35,679 nucleotides of DNA from JAVXTH01 sp036642795 (lineage in GTDB: Bacteria > Bacillota_I > Bacilli_A > Erysipelotrichales > Erysipelotrichaceae): assembly GCA_036642795.1 (NCBI GenBank), contig JAVXTH010000016.1, forward strand, positions 1 to 35,679, in the 5' to 3' direction. Under the pieces are notes generated by a model. The model was not told the origin of the DNA and searched no databases. It was given only the letters and a program-made list of their open reading frames with translations. Shown piece by piece: positions 16,541 through 24,042 of this stretch. The first letter of the stretch is position 1; the number at the start of each line of letters is the position of its first letter. Both the position numbers and the translations under genes were made by a program.

Positions 16541-17446
16541 TCACACAATATAATAAACAAATTTATTACCGACTTTTAGTTTTTGATAGAAATGTAACGC
16601 AACGAATTGTTCCAATGAAGATCTTGCTGTTTCATAACAAACATGGCTACTTTCTTGATAATCCTTTATATCATAAAAATGATTACTTTGTTTATGAGAT
16701 AAATAAAAGTCAATTTGTAAGTGATGAAGCATCGGATAAAGATGATGAAGTTCTTCACGATTCATAAAAATCGTCTTATCTAAACTTTGCTTTTCCAATA
16801 TTAGCACCATCTTTGATAAGTTTCTATGTATTTGATTTAAGAAAACAAGAAATAAATAAGTTAAATCAAAACATTCTTTATCTTTTATAAGCGTTTGATA
16901 TAAAAAATCAATATCAATCGCCTTTAATATAGTTGAGAATGATATTTTACTACAAATAATATTAATCACTAGAATTGCTTCCTTTTTATTCAAAAACAAG
17001 ATACATAAAAATACTTTTAAAAAGATGTCTTCTTTTTCAGCTAATAGAATCGTTAAGAGCTCTTGATCTAAATTTAAATGAAATGCTTTTAAAGCATTTA
17101 CAATTAATAAAGGATTCACTTGTGAATCCCCATTGTATATAACATAAAAATGATTTAATATTTTTCTTTCTGTTTCACTCAGCGATAGCCAAACAATTTC
17201 TTCTTTGCCTCGATGTTGAAGTTCATTGAGATTTTGATGTAAGACAATTATTTTATGATAAAGATAAGGATTATACGTCACATAATAGGTTTGTTTATTA
17301 ACATGAATTTCATGTCGAAAAAGAGCTCGATATGCTTCAATTTCATTCCATAAAATAGATAAAGTTGAATCATTAAAATCAGCTCTACATTCTTCCTTTG
17401 AATAATAATGTTCTTCACTATACTTTTGAATGGTTGAATATTTCAT
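16541..17446 (-). CDS. Uncharacterised protein with winged-helix-like C terminus
   Basis: 301 aa from MKYSTI, which has GGAAG seven bases upstream; an in-frame TTG five codons earlier overlaps that site. The protein is rich in Leu, Ile, His and Tyr. No P-loop, no signal peptide, and no Fic motif (HxFx(D/E)GNGR), though the N-terminal wording (YYVTYNPYLYHKIIVLHQ) faintly recalls Fic-family leaders. The last 45 residues (YQESSHVCYETARSSLEQF, then LKVGNKFVYYI) look like a helix-turn-helix plus wing. A TGTTAAAAT box upstream, after the lepA terminator, suggests it heads an operon with the Spo0A-like gene (38 bases on) and hemW. Function unknown; a regulator partnered with the next gene is one guess. 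Confidence 0.7.
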   Translation of the reverse strand: MKYSTIQKYSEEHYYSKEECRADFNDSTLSILWNEIEAYRALFRHEIHVNKQTYYVTYNPYLYHKIIVLHQNLNELQHRGKEEIVWLSLSETERKILNHFYVIYNGDSQVNPLLIVNALKAFHLNLDQELLTILLAEKEDIFLKVFLCILFLNKKEAILVINIICSKISFSTILKAIDIDFLYQTLIKDKECFDLTYLFLVFLNQIHRNLSKMVLILEKQSLDKTIFMNREELHHLYPMLHHLQIDFYLSHKQSNHFYDIKDYQESSHVCYETARSSLEQFVALHFYQKLKVGNKFVYYIV

Positions 17447-17464
17447 AAACTCACTTCCCAAAGT

Positions 17465-17470
17465 ATTTTA
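17465..17470 (-). promoter_or_regulatory. Extended -10 (TGTTAAAAT) for the unknown-Spo0A-like-hemW unit
   Basis: Minus strand TAAAAT preceded by TGT, just after the lepA terminator and just before the gene. No good -35. Confidence 0.45.
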
Positions 17471-17508
17471 ACATGTTTCCTATTTCATAGAAGAAATTCG
17501 ACAAAACT

Positions 17509-17539
17509 AGAAAAAAACAGTGTTATTTCGACACTGTTT
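17509..17539 (-). terminator. Terminator after lepA
   Basis: The 9-bp stem AAACAGTGT / ACACTGTTT (17515-17523 with 17531-17539) has a 7-base loop and a minus-strand run of T. It overlaps the lepA stop codon. Confidence 0.88.
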
Positions 17540-19340
17540 AATCTTCATCCATAGAAAGAACTGCCATAAATGCTTCTTGAGGTACTTCAACACTACCCAC
17601 TGATTTCATTCGTTTCTTTCCTTCTTTTTGTTTTTCTAATAACTTCTTTTTACGTGAGATATCGCCACCATAACATTTCGCTAAGACGTTTTTACGTAAA
17701 GAGCGAATATCACTACGAGCTATTACTTTTCCATTTAAACATGCTTGAATGGGAATTTGAAATTGTTGACGAGGAATCAAAGTCTTTAATTTCTCACAGA
17801 TTGCTTTTCCCCGATTATAAGCAAAATCTTTATGTACAATGGTGGATAAAGCATCGACAATTTCACCATTTAACATAATATCCATCTTTGATAATTTATT
17901 TGTTTGATAGCCAATTATTTCATAATCAAAGGAAGCATAACCACGGGTACAGGATTTTAATTTATCAAAGAAATCATAAACAATTTCACCTAATGGAAGT
18001 TCATAGATAATATTGACACGTTTCTCATCTAAATAATTCATGTCTTTATAAAAACCACGTTTCTTTTGTGCTAATTCCATAATGGCTCCAATATAATTAC
18101 TTGGTGTCATAATGGTAGCTTTCACAAATGGTTCATCGATATGATCAATTCGTGAAGGATCGGGTAGCATACTTGGATTATCAATATCCATTTCTTCCCC
18201 ATCACTTAAGAAAGCATGATAGATTACCGATGGTGCCGTTGCGATTAAATCGATACTATATTCACGTTCAATGCGTTCTTGAACTACATCCATATGTAAT
18301 AAGCCTAGAAACCCACAACGAAAGCCAAAGCCTAAAGCTTGCGATGTTTCCGCTTCAAAATGAAGTGAAGCATCATTTAATTGAAGTTTTTCTAACGCAT
18401 CTCTTAAATCATTGTATTTACTACTATCAATTGGATAAAGACCACAATATACCATTGGATTTAATTGTCGATATCCTTCTAGGGGATGAGCAGCCGGTTT
18501 TTCTACTTTGGTGATGGTATCACCAACGCGAACATCTTTTACGGTTTTAATACTTGCCGCGATAAAGCCAACTTCACCACAATGTAGCACTTCACTCTTT
18601 ACCTCATTTGGTGTGTGAACCCCTACTTCAAGTACTTCATATTCCGCACCGGTTGCCATAAAGCGAATCATATCGCCAACTTTAACTTCGCCTTCTTTGA
18701 TTCTTACATAAGCAATGACACCACGATAAGCATCATAAATGGAATCAAAAACAAGCGCTTGTAAAGGAGCCTTAGGATTTCCTTGAGGGCAAGGTACTTT
18801 CGTAACGATTTGTTCTAATACTGCTTGAATATTTAACCCACTTTTAGCGGATATTAAAGGTGCATCGGAAGCATCTAAACCAATGATATTTTCGATTTCT
18901 TCTTTTACTAAATCGGGTTGTGCACTTGGCAAATCAATTTTATTAATAACCGGAATGATTTCTAAATCATTATCAAGGGCCAAATAAACATTGGCAAGGG
19001 TTTGTGCTTCAATTCCTTGAGCCGCATCGACAACCAAAACAGCACCTTCACATGCTGCTAAGGAACGGGATACTTCATAGGTAAAGTCAACATGACCTGG
19101 TGTATCGATTAAATGAAATTGATATAGTTCTCCATCCAGTGCTTTATATTGTAATTGAACTGCATTTAATTTAATTGTAATACCGCGTTCTCGCTCTAAA
19201 TCCATGGTATCTAATAATTGTTCTTTCATATCGCGATTGGCAACCGTTTGCGTAAGTTCTAAAATACGATCTGCTAATGTTGACTTTCCATGATCAATAT
19301 GAGCTATAATAGAAAAATTTCGAATGTGTTTTTGATCCAT
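17538..19340 (-). CDS. lepA: Elongation factor 4 (LepA) GTPase
   Basis: 600 aa from MDQKH, chosen because AAAGGGG lies eight bases upstream; this is the usual LepA length. G motifs: G1 AHIDHGKS, G3 DTPGH, G4 NKIDLP. Switch I contains RERGITIKLNAVQL, typical of LepA (in EF-G it differs). The domain II, the EF-G III/V-like regions and the LepA-specific C-terminal domain (ending with KKKLLEKQKEGKKRMK) are all present. It is a ribosome-associated translational GTPase linked to initiation and subunit biogenesis or back-translocation. Own extended -10 promoter and terminator. Confidence 0.97.
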   Translation of the reverse strand: MDQKHIRNFSIIAHIDHGKSTLADRILELTQTVANRDMKEQLLDTMDLERERGITIKLNAVQLQYKALDGELYQFHLIDTPGHVDFTYEVSRSLAACEGAVLVVDAAQGIEAQTLANVYLALDNDLEIIPVINKIDLPSAQPDLVKEEIENIIGLDASDAPLISAKSGLNIQAVLEQIVTKVPCPQGNPKAPLQALVFDSIYDAYRGVIAYVRIKEGEVKVGDMIRFMATGAEYEVLEVGVHTPNEVKSEVLHCGEVGFIAASIKTVKDVRVGDTITKVEKPAAHPLEGYRQLNPMVYCGLYPIDSSKYNDLRDALEKLQLNDASLHFEAETSQALGFGFRCGFLGLLHMDVVQERIEREYSIDLIATAPSVIYHAFLSDGEEMDIDNPSMLPDPSRIDHIDEPFVKATIMTPSNYIGAIMELAQKKRGFYKDMNYLDEKRVNIIYELPLGEIVYDFFDKLKSCTRGYASFDYEIIGYQTNKLSKMDIMLNGEIVDALSTIVHKDFAYNRGKAICEKLKTLIPRQQFQIPIQACLNGKVIARSDIRSLRKNVLAKCYGGDISRKKKLLEKQKEGKKRMKSVGSVEVPQEAFMAVLSMDED

Positions 19341-19367
19341 TAAGTCAACCCCTTTCAAAGTAGTGTT

Positions 19368-19373
19368 ATTATA
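19368..19373 (-). promoter_or_regulatory. Extended -10 (TGTTATAAT) for lepA
   Basis: Minus-strand TATAAT preceded by TGT, between the fmt terminator and lepA. The -35 is poor (TTTAAT), which fits an extended -10 promoter. Confidence 0.6.
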
Positions 19374-19389
19374 ACAAAATAATTCATTG

Positions 19390-19422
19390 AATTAAAGAAC
19401 AATCGACAGGAATCGATTGTTC
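19390..19422 (-). terminator. Terminator after fmt
   Basis: A perfect 10-bp stem GAACAATCGA / TCGATTGTTC (19397-19406 with 19413-19422), 6-base loop, followed on the minus strand by a moderate T-rich tail (TTTAATTC). Confidence 0.75.
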
Positions 19423-19430
19423 AAATAATA

Positions 19431-20363
19431 TTATTCTAAAATGGTTCCCACTAAGCTTCGTCCCTGTCCATTAAAGAAGGAACGTGCATCACATTTTGAC
19501 TTGCCTTCGATTTGTAATTCATCCACTAAAATATAGCCATTGATTGCAGCAATTGCATAGCCTTGATCGATTAAACCAATCAATTCACCCGGTGTGTGAT
19601 TATGAACTTCTACTTTGCATCTCACTTGGTGGAATTTGATCTTTTTATGATTCATCAATGCATAAGCAGTAGGGGTTGGTATCAATGCGCGAATATGTTG
19701 ATAAACAAGCTTAATATCTTGATTAAAATCAACTTTTTCTTCTTCTTTACTAATATTATAAGCAAAACTTGCCAGCGCTTCATCTTGTTCTTTAAAAACA
19801 GCCGTTCCATCCAATATTTTAGGAAGTGATTCGATTAATAAAGCACAACCTGATTTTGCTAGTTTTTCACTTAAGGTACCCATCGTATCACAATCATCAA
19901 TCGCAACATGCGATTGAGCCATAACGCTACCTCCATCCATTTGTTTAATCATTCGCATAATTGATATGCCACTTTCTTTATAACCATATAAGATAGCTTT
20001 ATGAATTGGTGCGCCACCTCGTAACTTAGGTAATAAAGATGCATGAACGTTGATACTTCCAAACGTTGGATAATCTAACAAACTTTGAGGAATAAATTGA
20101 CCATAAGCGCAGGTTATAATCAAATCTGGTTTTAAAGCACATAATGTTTCAATCTCATCTTTGATATGAATTGGTTGATATACATCCATACCATAAGATA
20201 ATGCCAATACTTTCAATGGCGTTGGCGTAACAATTTGTTTTCTTCCAACTTTTTTATCCGGTTGTGAAACAACCCCAATTACATTATATTTTTCTTTTAC
20301 TAAACATTTTAATATTTCACAGGCAAAAACAGGAGTACCCATAAATATAATTCTTGGTTTCAT
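19431..20363 (-). CDS. fmt: Methionyl-tRNA formyltransferase
   Basis: 310 aa, the usual length. It formylates initiator Met-tRNA with 10-formyltetrahydrofolate. The N-terminal formyltransferase fold shows IIFMGTPVFACEIL, then the signature INVHASLLPKLRGGAPIHKA with catalytic Asn and His, and MDGGSVMAQ. The C-terminal OB-like domain follows residue 205. GAGGTG precedes ATG, and an extended -10 lies just upstream. Position between the spoIIP block and lepA differs from Bacillus, where fmt sits with def/priA, so this is a local rearrangement. Confidence 0.96.
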   Translation of the reverse strand: MKPRIIFMGTPVFACEILKCLVKEKYNVIGVVSQPDKKVGRKQIVTPTPLKVLALSYGMDVYQPIHIKDEIETLCALKPDLIITCAYGQFIPQSLLDYPTFGSINVHASLLPKLRGGAPIHKAILYGYKESGISIMRMIKQMDGGSVMAQSHVAIDDCDTMGTLSEKLAKSGCALLIESLPKILDGTAVFKEQDEALASFAYNISKEEEKVDFNQDIKLVYQHIRALIPTPTAYALMNHKKIKFHQVRCKVEVHNHTPGELIGLIDQGYAIAAINGYILVDELQIEGKSKCDARSFFNGQGRSLVGTILE

Positions 20364-20380
20364 AAAATCACCTCGGTAAA

Positions 20381-20386
20381 ATTATA
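20381..20386 (-). promoter_or_regulatory. Extended -10 (TGTTATAAT) for fmt
   Basis: Minus-strand TATAAT preceded by TGT, 17 bases before the fmt start codon; no clear -35. Confidence 0.55.
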
Positions 20387-20412
20387 ACACAAAGTTTCTA
20401 TCTTATGGCATT

Positions 20413-20715
20413 CTATTGTGTTAATCCATGAAATATTTCCGCAACGATGATTGCACCCGTATCTGCTACTTCAATAATAAAACTTGAAGTATCCAAGGCA
20501 AGTCTTGAAGCCATATTTTCTTCAATTTCATTTAATGAACTTTCACTTACTTTTGCTTCGATTCTTTTATGATTTATAATATCGTCTTCAAATTCATTTA
20601 CTTTTTCTTTGAATTCTGCTTCTTTTTTTTCAGGTTTTTGTAATGTTATATAATCACCAATCGCAACTAAAATTAAGATTAAAAAAGCATCAGCTAAAAA
20701 TCTTCGCATCCTCAT
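20413..20715 (-). CDS. Small membrane protein after spoIIP (YqxA position)
   Basis: 100 aa if started at the ATG that shares its A with the spoIIP stop (TGATG). A second ATG two codons on (20709) has GGGG at better spacing and may be the true start. One N-terminal membrane helix (FLADAFLILILVAIGDYITL), then a lysine/glutamate-rich helical part and a moderately hydrophobic tail (FIIEVADTGAIIVAEIF). In Bacillus the gene after spoIIP is yqxA, also a small single-pass membrane protein; I see no sequence proof of homology. Coupling to spoIIP suggests a sporulation setting. Function unknown. Confidence 0.7.
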   Translation of the reverse strand: MRMRRFLADAFLILILVAIGDYITLQKPEKKEAEFKEKVNEFEDDIINHKRIEAKVSESSLNEIEENMASRLALDTSSFIIEVADTGAIIVAEIFHGLTQ

Positions 20716-21554
20716 CACCCCAATAGTTTTACTAAACCATCACTTAAATAATCAATCGTATTCTTAATTTCATCAAAGGTATTTAAATCCCCTCCCAGTT
20801 CAATTAATAACATATGTTCATTCATATCTTGATTATAATAAGCTTCTCGATTTAATACTGGTTTCATAATACCATCTACCTTTTGATTAATCATGTCAGT
20901 TAACGTCGAACTGGTTTTAAGAATTGCATCCACATTCTTACTTAATCCACCAACAACGACCATCATCTTCGCATACTGTTTTTGATCAATCGTCGTAAAG
21001 CAAGATGCTCTAGGAATCGCATCTCGATGAAGATCAATGATTAAATCAAAACCACCGTAATTAACAAAGGCATCGTTAAGAAATTTATTTGATATTTGAT
21101 AACTGTGATTATAATCTAAATCATGTTGTCTTCCATATTCCCTAAAATCATTCGTTTCTAATACAACTTCAATTCCCTTTTCTTTTAATTGATTTCCTAA
21201 TATAACCGCAGCATCCATAACCGATTCCTTTTCACTATATTGTTCATTTTGATGCGTATTATAAATATATACGCGCTTATTCAAGGAAGGTGGTTGAGGA
21301 ATAATAGGACTATCTTGGGTTGTTACTTCCGTATTAATTTCATCTTTTTCAATCGTAATATTTGAATTATAAGATAATACATTTAATTTATTTTTAATTG
21401 AGATTTGTTCATTTAAAGTTTTTTGTTGTACAACAAAAGAAGCAATAAAACGATTCTGAGCAAAGATTTCTTTCATTCCCGTAAAAAAAGGAGTCAAAAT
21501 TAGAAAACTAATAATAAGGATACATTTAAAAAGTATTTTAAACGTTGCTTTCAT
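20715..21554 (-). CDS. spoIIP: Stage II sporulation protein P, cell-wall hydrolase
   Basis: 279 aa from MKATFK, with GGGGAGG seven bases upstream. A membrane anchor covers about residues 4-24. The SpoIIP amidase/endopeptidase domain is recognised from VYIYNTHQNEQYSE (zinc His and Glu region), DLIIDLHRDAIPRASC (second zinc His) and LLIELGGDLNTFDEI (catalytic Glu region). With SpoIID and SpoIIM it thins septal peptidoglycan for engulfment of the forespore. At 279 residues it is shorter than the roughly 400 of Bacillus SpoIIP, mostly through a shorter stalk. It follows gpr closely, as in Bacillus, and overlaps the next gene. Confidence 0.9.
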   Translation of the reverse strand: MKATFKILFKCILIISFLILTPFFTGMKEIFAQNRFIASFVVQQKTLNEQISIKNKLNVLSYNSNITIEKDEINTEVTTQDSPIIPQPPSLNKRVYIYNTHQNEQYSEKESVMDAAVILGNQLKEKGIEVVLETNDFREYGRQHDLDYNHSYQISNKFLNDAFVNYGGFDLIIDLHRDAIPRASCFTTIDQKQYAKMMVVVGGLSKNVDAILKTSSTLTDMINQKVDGIMKPVLNREAYYNQDMNEHMLLIELGGDLNTFDEIKNTIDYLSDGLVKLLG

Positions 21555-21602
21555 AAAAAAACCTCCCCTTCTCATATTATGTAAAAGGGAAAGTAAATAT
21601 GT

Positions 21603-22484
21603 TTATCGGTTTAAATAATTTGGATGAATTACTTCATTCAAGGCTCTTGATAATATTTCAATTAAATATTGAAGTTCATCATCCATCGCTTTAGGCGTTA
21701 CAATTAAATCCAAAGCATTTTGATCCGCAATACTTTGTAAGATTGTTTCTTTTTCAATCGTCAAATGTTGCAATGTTTCATTTAAAATAGCACCGATGCT
21801 GGTAATCGTAGCTACTCCAATCGCAAGCAGTGGACATTGTAATGTTTTCTTGTTTAGCGCTTGGCGATTATTTCCAGTTCCACTTCCTGGTTGAATCCCG
21901 GTGTTGTTGATTTGAATCACTCGATTGATTCGTTGTGCATTACTGGTTGCTAGTGCATCCACAGCAATCACAAAATCAGGCTTATACTGCTTGGCAACAC
22001 TTGCGATAATAGAAGATGTTTCTAAACCGGTTTGACCCATGACACCCGGTGCAATTGCTGCCACATTGTGGGTTCCGATTAAATCAACCTCACTTTTCAT
22101 TTCATATAAATGAGCTGTCACCATAATCTCATTGATTACACCTGGACCTAAAGCATCACTTGTGATAAAACGATTTCCTAAACCAACAATCAAGATTCTT
22201 TTTTTATCATCTAAGTTCATCCCTTTTAACATCACTTGCATATTCTTAATAATATGTTTTACTACTTCATCGCGGTCCGCATGATTTGCGATATTTTTAA
22301 AGCCGATTGAAACATAATCCCCGACTTCTTTCTTTAATATATTCGCTTCTTTTAAGATTCGAATATAGTTTGTTTTTATTTCACCATCGATCCTTTCTTC
22401 ATGTGTAAAACTTTCATCTTTTTGCTTTAAAAACGCCCCTTCATCCGCAAAATCGGAACGAATCTCATATGTTTTATTATTCAA
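21603..22484 (-). CDS. gpr: Germination protease GPR (spore SASP endopeptidase)
   Basis: 293 aa. GPR is made as a zymogen in the forespore and degrades small acid-soluble proteins at germination. The N terminus YEIRSDFADEGAF resembles the propeptide and self-cleavage region. Core motifs are KRILIVGLGNRFITSDALGP and PDFVIAVDALATSNAQRINR, which carry the two aspartates proposed as active-site residues, plus QINNTGIQPGSGTGN. The start is TTG with GAGGTG seven bases upstream; no ATG alternative fits the family N terminus. It is divergent from rpsT. A sigma-G-like -10 lies upstream. Confidence 0.93.
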   Translation of the reverse strand: MNNKTYEIRSDFADEGAFLKQKDESFTHEERIDGEIKTNYIRILKEANILKKEVGDYVSIGFKNIANHADRDEVVKHIIKNMQVMLKGMNLDDKKRILIVGLGNRFITSDALGPGVINEIMVTAHLYEMKSEVDLIGTHNVAAIAPGVMGQTGLETSSIIASVAKQYKPDFVIAVDALATSNAQRINRVIQINNTGIQPGSGTGNNRQALNKKTLQCPLLAIGVATITSIGAILNETLQHLTIEKETILQSIADQNALDLIVTPKAMDDELQYLIEILSRALNEVIHPNYLNR

Positions 22485-22502
22485 AAGAAATCACCTCAAT
22501 AA

Positions 22503-22509
22503 TAGTATG
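22503..22509 (-). promoter_or_regulatory. Sigma-G-like -10 (CATACTA) ahead of gpr
   Basis: Minus-strand CATACTA matches the forespore sigma factor -10 consensus CATWHTA. A partial -35 (GCAATA) lies about 18 bases upstream. gpr is a known sigma-G target in Bacillus. The start would fall very close to the Shine-Dalgarno, which weakens the case. Confidence 0.35.
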
Positions 22510-22529
22510 GCTTTTTTTTCAGCATGTTA

Positions 22530-22558
22530 TTGCTTTTTTAGGTTACTTTTGTTATAAT
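22530..22558 (+). promoter_or_regulatory. Promoter for rpsT (TTGCTT, 17 bp, TATAAT)
   Basis: A perfect TATAAT preceded by TGT, with TTGCTT 17 bases upstream. GAGGTG-type Shine-Dalgarno (AGGAGGTG) and the ATG follow within about 30 bases. Confidence 0.75.
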
Positions 22559-22590
22559 TTACAAGCAATTGAAAACTAGGAGGTGCAAAC

Positions 22591-22857
22591 ATGCCACAGA
22601 TTCAATCACAAAAGAAACGTGTAAAAACTAATAACAAACGTAACCTTGCGGTGACTGCACAAAAATCTGCTCTAAAGACTGCTATTAAAAAAGTTTTAGC
22701 TGCCATTGATGCGAAAAACAAAGATGCTGCTCTTGAAGCTTATAACATCGCAAGTTCTAAGTTAGATAAAGCCGTAGTAAAAGGAATTCATCACAAGAAC
22801 TACGCAACAAGACAAAAATCACGTTTAAGCAAAGCTATCAACGCGATCGAAGCATAA
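22591..22857 (+). CDS. rpsT: 30S ribosomal protein S20
   Basis: 88 aa, normal S20 length. It is very lysine- and alanine-rich, with the family opening PQIQSQKKRVKTNNKRN and the end GIHHKNYATRQKSRLSKAIN. A primary 16S rRNA binder that helps assemble the small subunit. AGGAGGTG precedes ATG. It is divergent from gpr, as expected for the conserved holA-rpsT-gpr neighbourhood, although here about 3 kb of other genes separates it from holA. Confidence 0.97.
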   Translation: MPQIQSQKKRVKTNNKRNLAVTAQKSALKTAIKKVLAAIDAKNKDAALEAYNIASSKLDKAVVKGIHHKNYATRQKSRLSKAINAIEA

Positions 22858-22860
22858 TTA

Positions 22861-22886
22861 AAGTTAGTGATAAGCTAGCTTTTTTT
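22861..22886 (+). terminator. Terminator after rpsT
   Basis: The 7-bp stem AAGTTAG / CTAGCTT (one G-T pair; 22861-22867 with 22875-22881) is followed by a run of T. Confidence 0.75.
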
Positions 22887-22917
22887 AATTAAATTTACAA
22901 TCACTTTACTCATACTC

Positions 22918-23006
22918 GGAAGCGTATCGAAGTGGTCATAACGAGCCGCACTCGAAATGCGGTTGTCTTAACGGACACGTGGGTTCGAATCCCACCGCTT
23001 CCGCCA
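22918..23006 (+). tRNA. tRNA-Ser (anticodon CGA)
   Basis: 89 bases including an encoded CCA. Acceptor GGAAGCG pairs with CGCTTCC. The anticodon stem has the loop CTCGAAA, giving anticodon CGA for UCG. A long variable arm (class II, as in serine tRNAs) and the T arm GTGGG-TTCGAAT-CCCAC follow. A TACAAT box 16 bases upstream could be a -10, but there is no -35, so it may also be read from rpsT. A strong terminator follows directly. Confidence 0.96.
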
Positions 23007-23050
23007 AAAAGAGGTCTGCCTTCTGTCATACAGGATGTAGACCTCTTTTT
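23006..23050 (+). terminator. Strong terminator after tRNA-Ser
   Basis: A perfect 12-bp stem AAAAAGAGGTCT / AGACCTCTTTTT (23006-23017 with 23039-23050) and a small inner CTGT / ACAG helix. The flanking A and T runs make it work on both strands. Confidence 0.9.
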
Positions 23051-23235
23051 GTGGTTAAATAGAATGATTTAAAATTCAAGTCTTTGTAAGTCTGTATTTA
23101 ATTATTGAATTCATTTATATCGATATAACTACCCATTGCTCATTAAAAGCATTATATTTGTAAGCTCTACGCTTCGTAGGTATGCTTTCTTCTTAAATTC
23201 ATGTATAGTGAGGATGAAGAAAGAGAGGAAACTCA
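23051..23235 (+). promoter_or_regulatory. AT-rich upstream region of the XRE regulator gene
   Basis: 185 bases with no open frame that looks coding. A perfect inverted repeat CTACG-CTT-CGTAG (23167-23179) precedes a -10-like TATAGT (23204-23209), with no standard -35 between them. The repeat may be an operator for the regulator that follows, or just a small hairpin. Confidence 0.35.
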
Positions 23236-23844
23236 ATGGATACCATAAAAATTGGTAAGTTTATCGCTAGTAGTCGAAAGATTTGTAAGCTTACCCAAAT
23301 GCAATTAGCAGATGAACTTTGCATCAGTGATAAAACTGTTTCAAAATGGGAATGTGGAAATGGTCTACCTGATGTTTCAATCATGTTGCCTTTATGCGAG
23401 CGATTAAATATCAATGTGAATGATTTACTATCCGCAGAAAACGTAACAAATTCAAATTATCAAAAGAAAGCTGAGGAAAATATGATGAATCTAATAAAAG
23501 AGAATGAAGAAAATAAGAAAAAGATGAGATATTCCAAGATCCTCATCTTTGTCGGAGTCATAGCCGTCATTGCTTTGGTTATGCTTGCATCCTTATCGAA
23601 TAACCTGCCCAGTATCCTACGAGTACTTTGTTTAGGATTAGCTATCTTCACAGCAATTGTTAGTTTTCAAGCAGCAGGAAACATCGAGCGAGAAGCAGGA
23701 ATGTATGAATGTCCAACCTGTCATGCACTCTTTGTACCAGATGCAAAAGCATATACAAATATAGGTCGTACACTAACAAAGCGTAACCTAACTTGCCCGG
23801 AATGTAATAAAACCGCAATGTGCAAACACATCATAACAAAATAA
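23236..23844 (+). CDS. Membrane XRE-family regulator with C-terminal zinc ribbon
   Basis: 202 aa. The N-terminal Cro/CI helix-turn-helix (about 6-65) reads TQMQLADELCISDKTVSKWE and LPDVSIMLPLCERL. A lysine/glutamate linker follows, then two membrane helices (about 101-120 and 131-150). The C terminus has two CxxC pairs, ECPTC and TCPEC, with a last CKHI, which look like a zinc ribbon. AGAGG precedes ATG. This HTH-membrane-zinc-ribbon design is common in gut Firmicutes, often of unknown target, and suggests a membrane-tethered repressor sensing an envelope or metal signal. One of the genes inserted between holA and rpsT. Confidence 0.85.
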   Translation: MDTIKIGKFIASSRKICKLTQMQLADELCISDKTVSKWECGNGLPDVSIMLPLCERLNINVNDLLSAENVTNSNYQKKAEENMMNLIKENEENKKKMRYSKILIFVGVIAVIALVMLASLSNNLPSILRVLCLGLAIFTAIVSFQAAGNIEREAGMYECPTCHALFVPDAKAYTNIGRTLTKRNLTCPECNKTAMCKHIITK

Positions 23845-23865
23845 CTTAAATCAAACCTAATTCTT

Positions 23866-23907
23866 AAAAGATATGATATGACTAGAAGTAATATTGTATC
23901 TTTTTTT
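23866..23907 (+). terminator. Probable terminator after the XRE regulator gene
   Basis: AAAAGATA (23866-23873) pairs with TATCTTTT (23897-23904), with an inner ATAT / ATAT helix, and a run of T follows. The loop is long, so this is moderate. Confidence 0.55.
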
Positions 23908-23919
23908 ACATTTTAAAGT

Positions 23920-24027
23920 AAATGCCACATCCATTACTAATCCACAAGTGCTGTTTCTTTTAATTCAATTGTATTATTTGTTCTGTATTTTTCATTCTAT
24001 GAACAACTATATCAAAGAATACTACAT
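23920..24027 (-). pseudogene. Decayed duplicate of the sdaA 3' end
   Basis: About 108 bases resemble the last part of the intact sdaA (about 24807-24915) at roughly 80% by eye, including identical TTTCTTTTAATTCAAT. Read on the minus strand it gives FDIVVHRMKNTEQ, matching FDMVVNTMKYTGQ of the SdaA C terminus. It then loses frame by two single-base deletions, recovering ELKETAL and GLVMDV in other frames. The rest of the gene is absent: the lipoprotein gene begins where upstream sdaA sequence should continue. It is a non-coding remnant, most likely of a second sdaA copy. Confidence 0.8.
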
Positions 24028-24042
24028 TTTAATCTTATTCGA

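Noticed and set aside
16541..17446. Fic-family AMP transferase
   Set aside because: The catalytic HxFx(D/E)GNGR motif is absent; only a vague likeness at both ends remains.
17570..18514. Plus-strand frames inside lepA
   Set aside because: Antisense shadows of lepA; no ribosome site and no family resemblance.
23236..23844. Phage repressor
   Set aside because: The helix-turn-helix is XRE type, but two membrane helices and a zinc ribbon follow and no phage genes are near.
23920..24027. Non-coding RNA or regulatory element in the gap after the XRE gene
   Set aside because: The sequence aligns base by base with the end of sdaA, including coding wording, so a gene remnant is the simpler reading.
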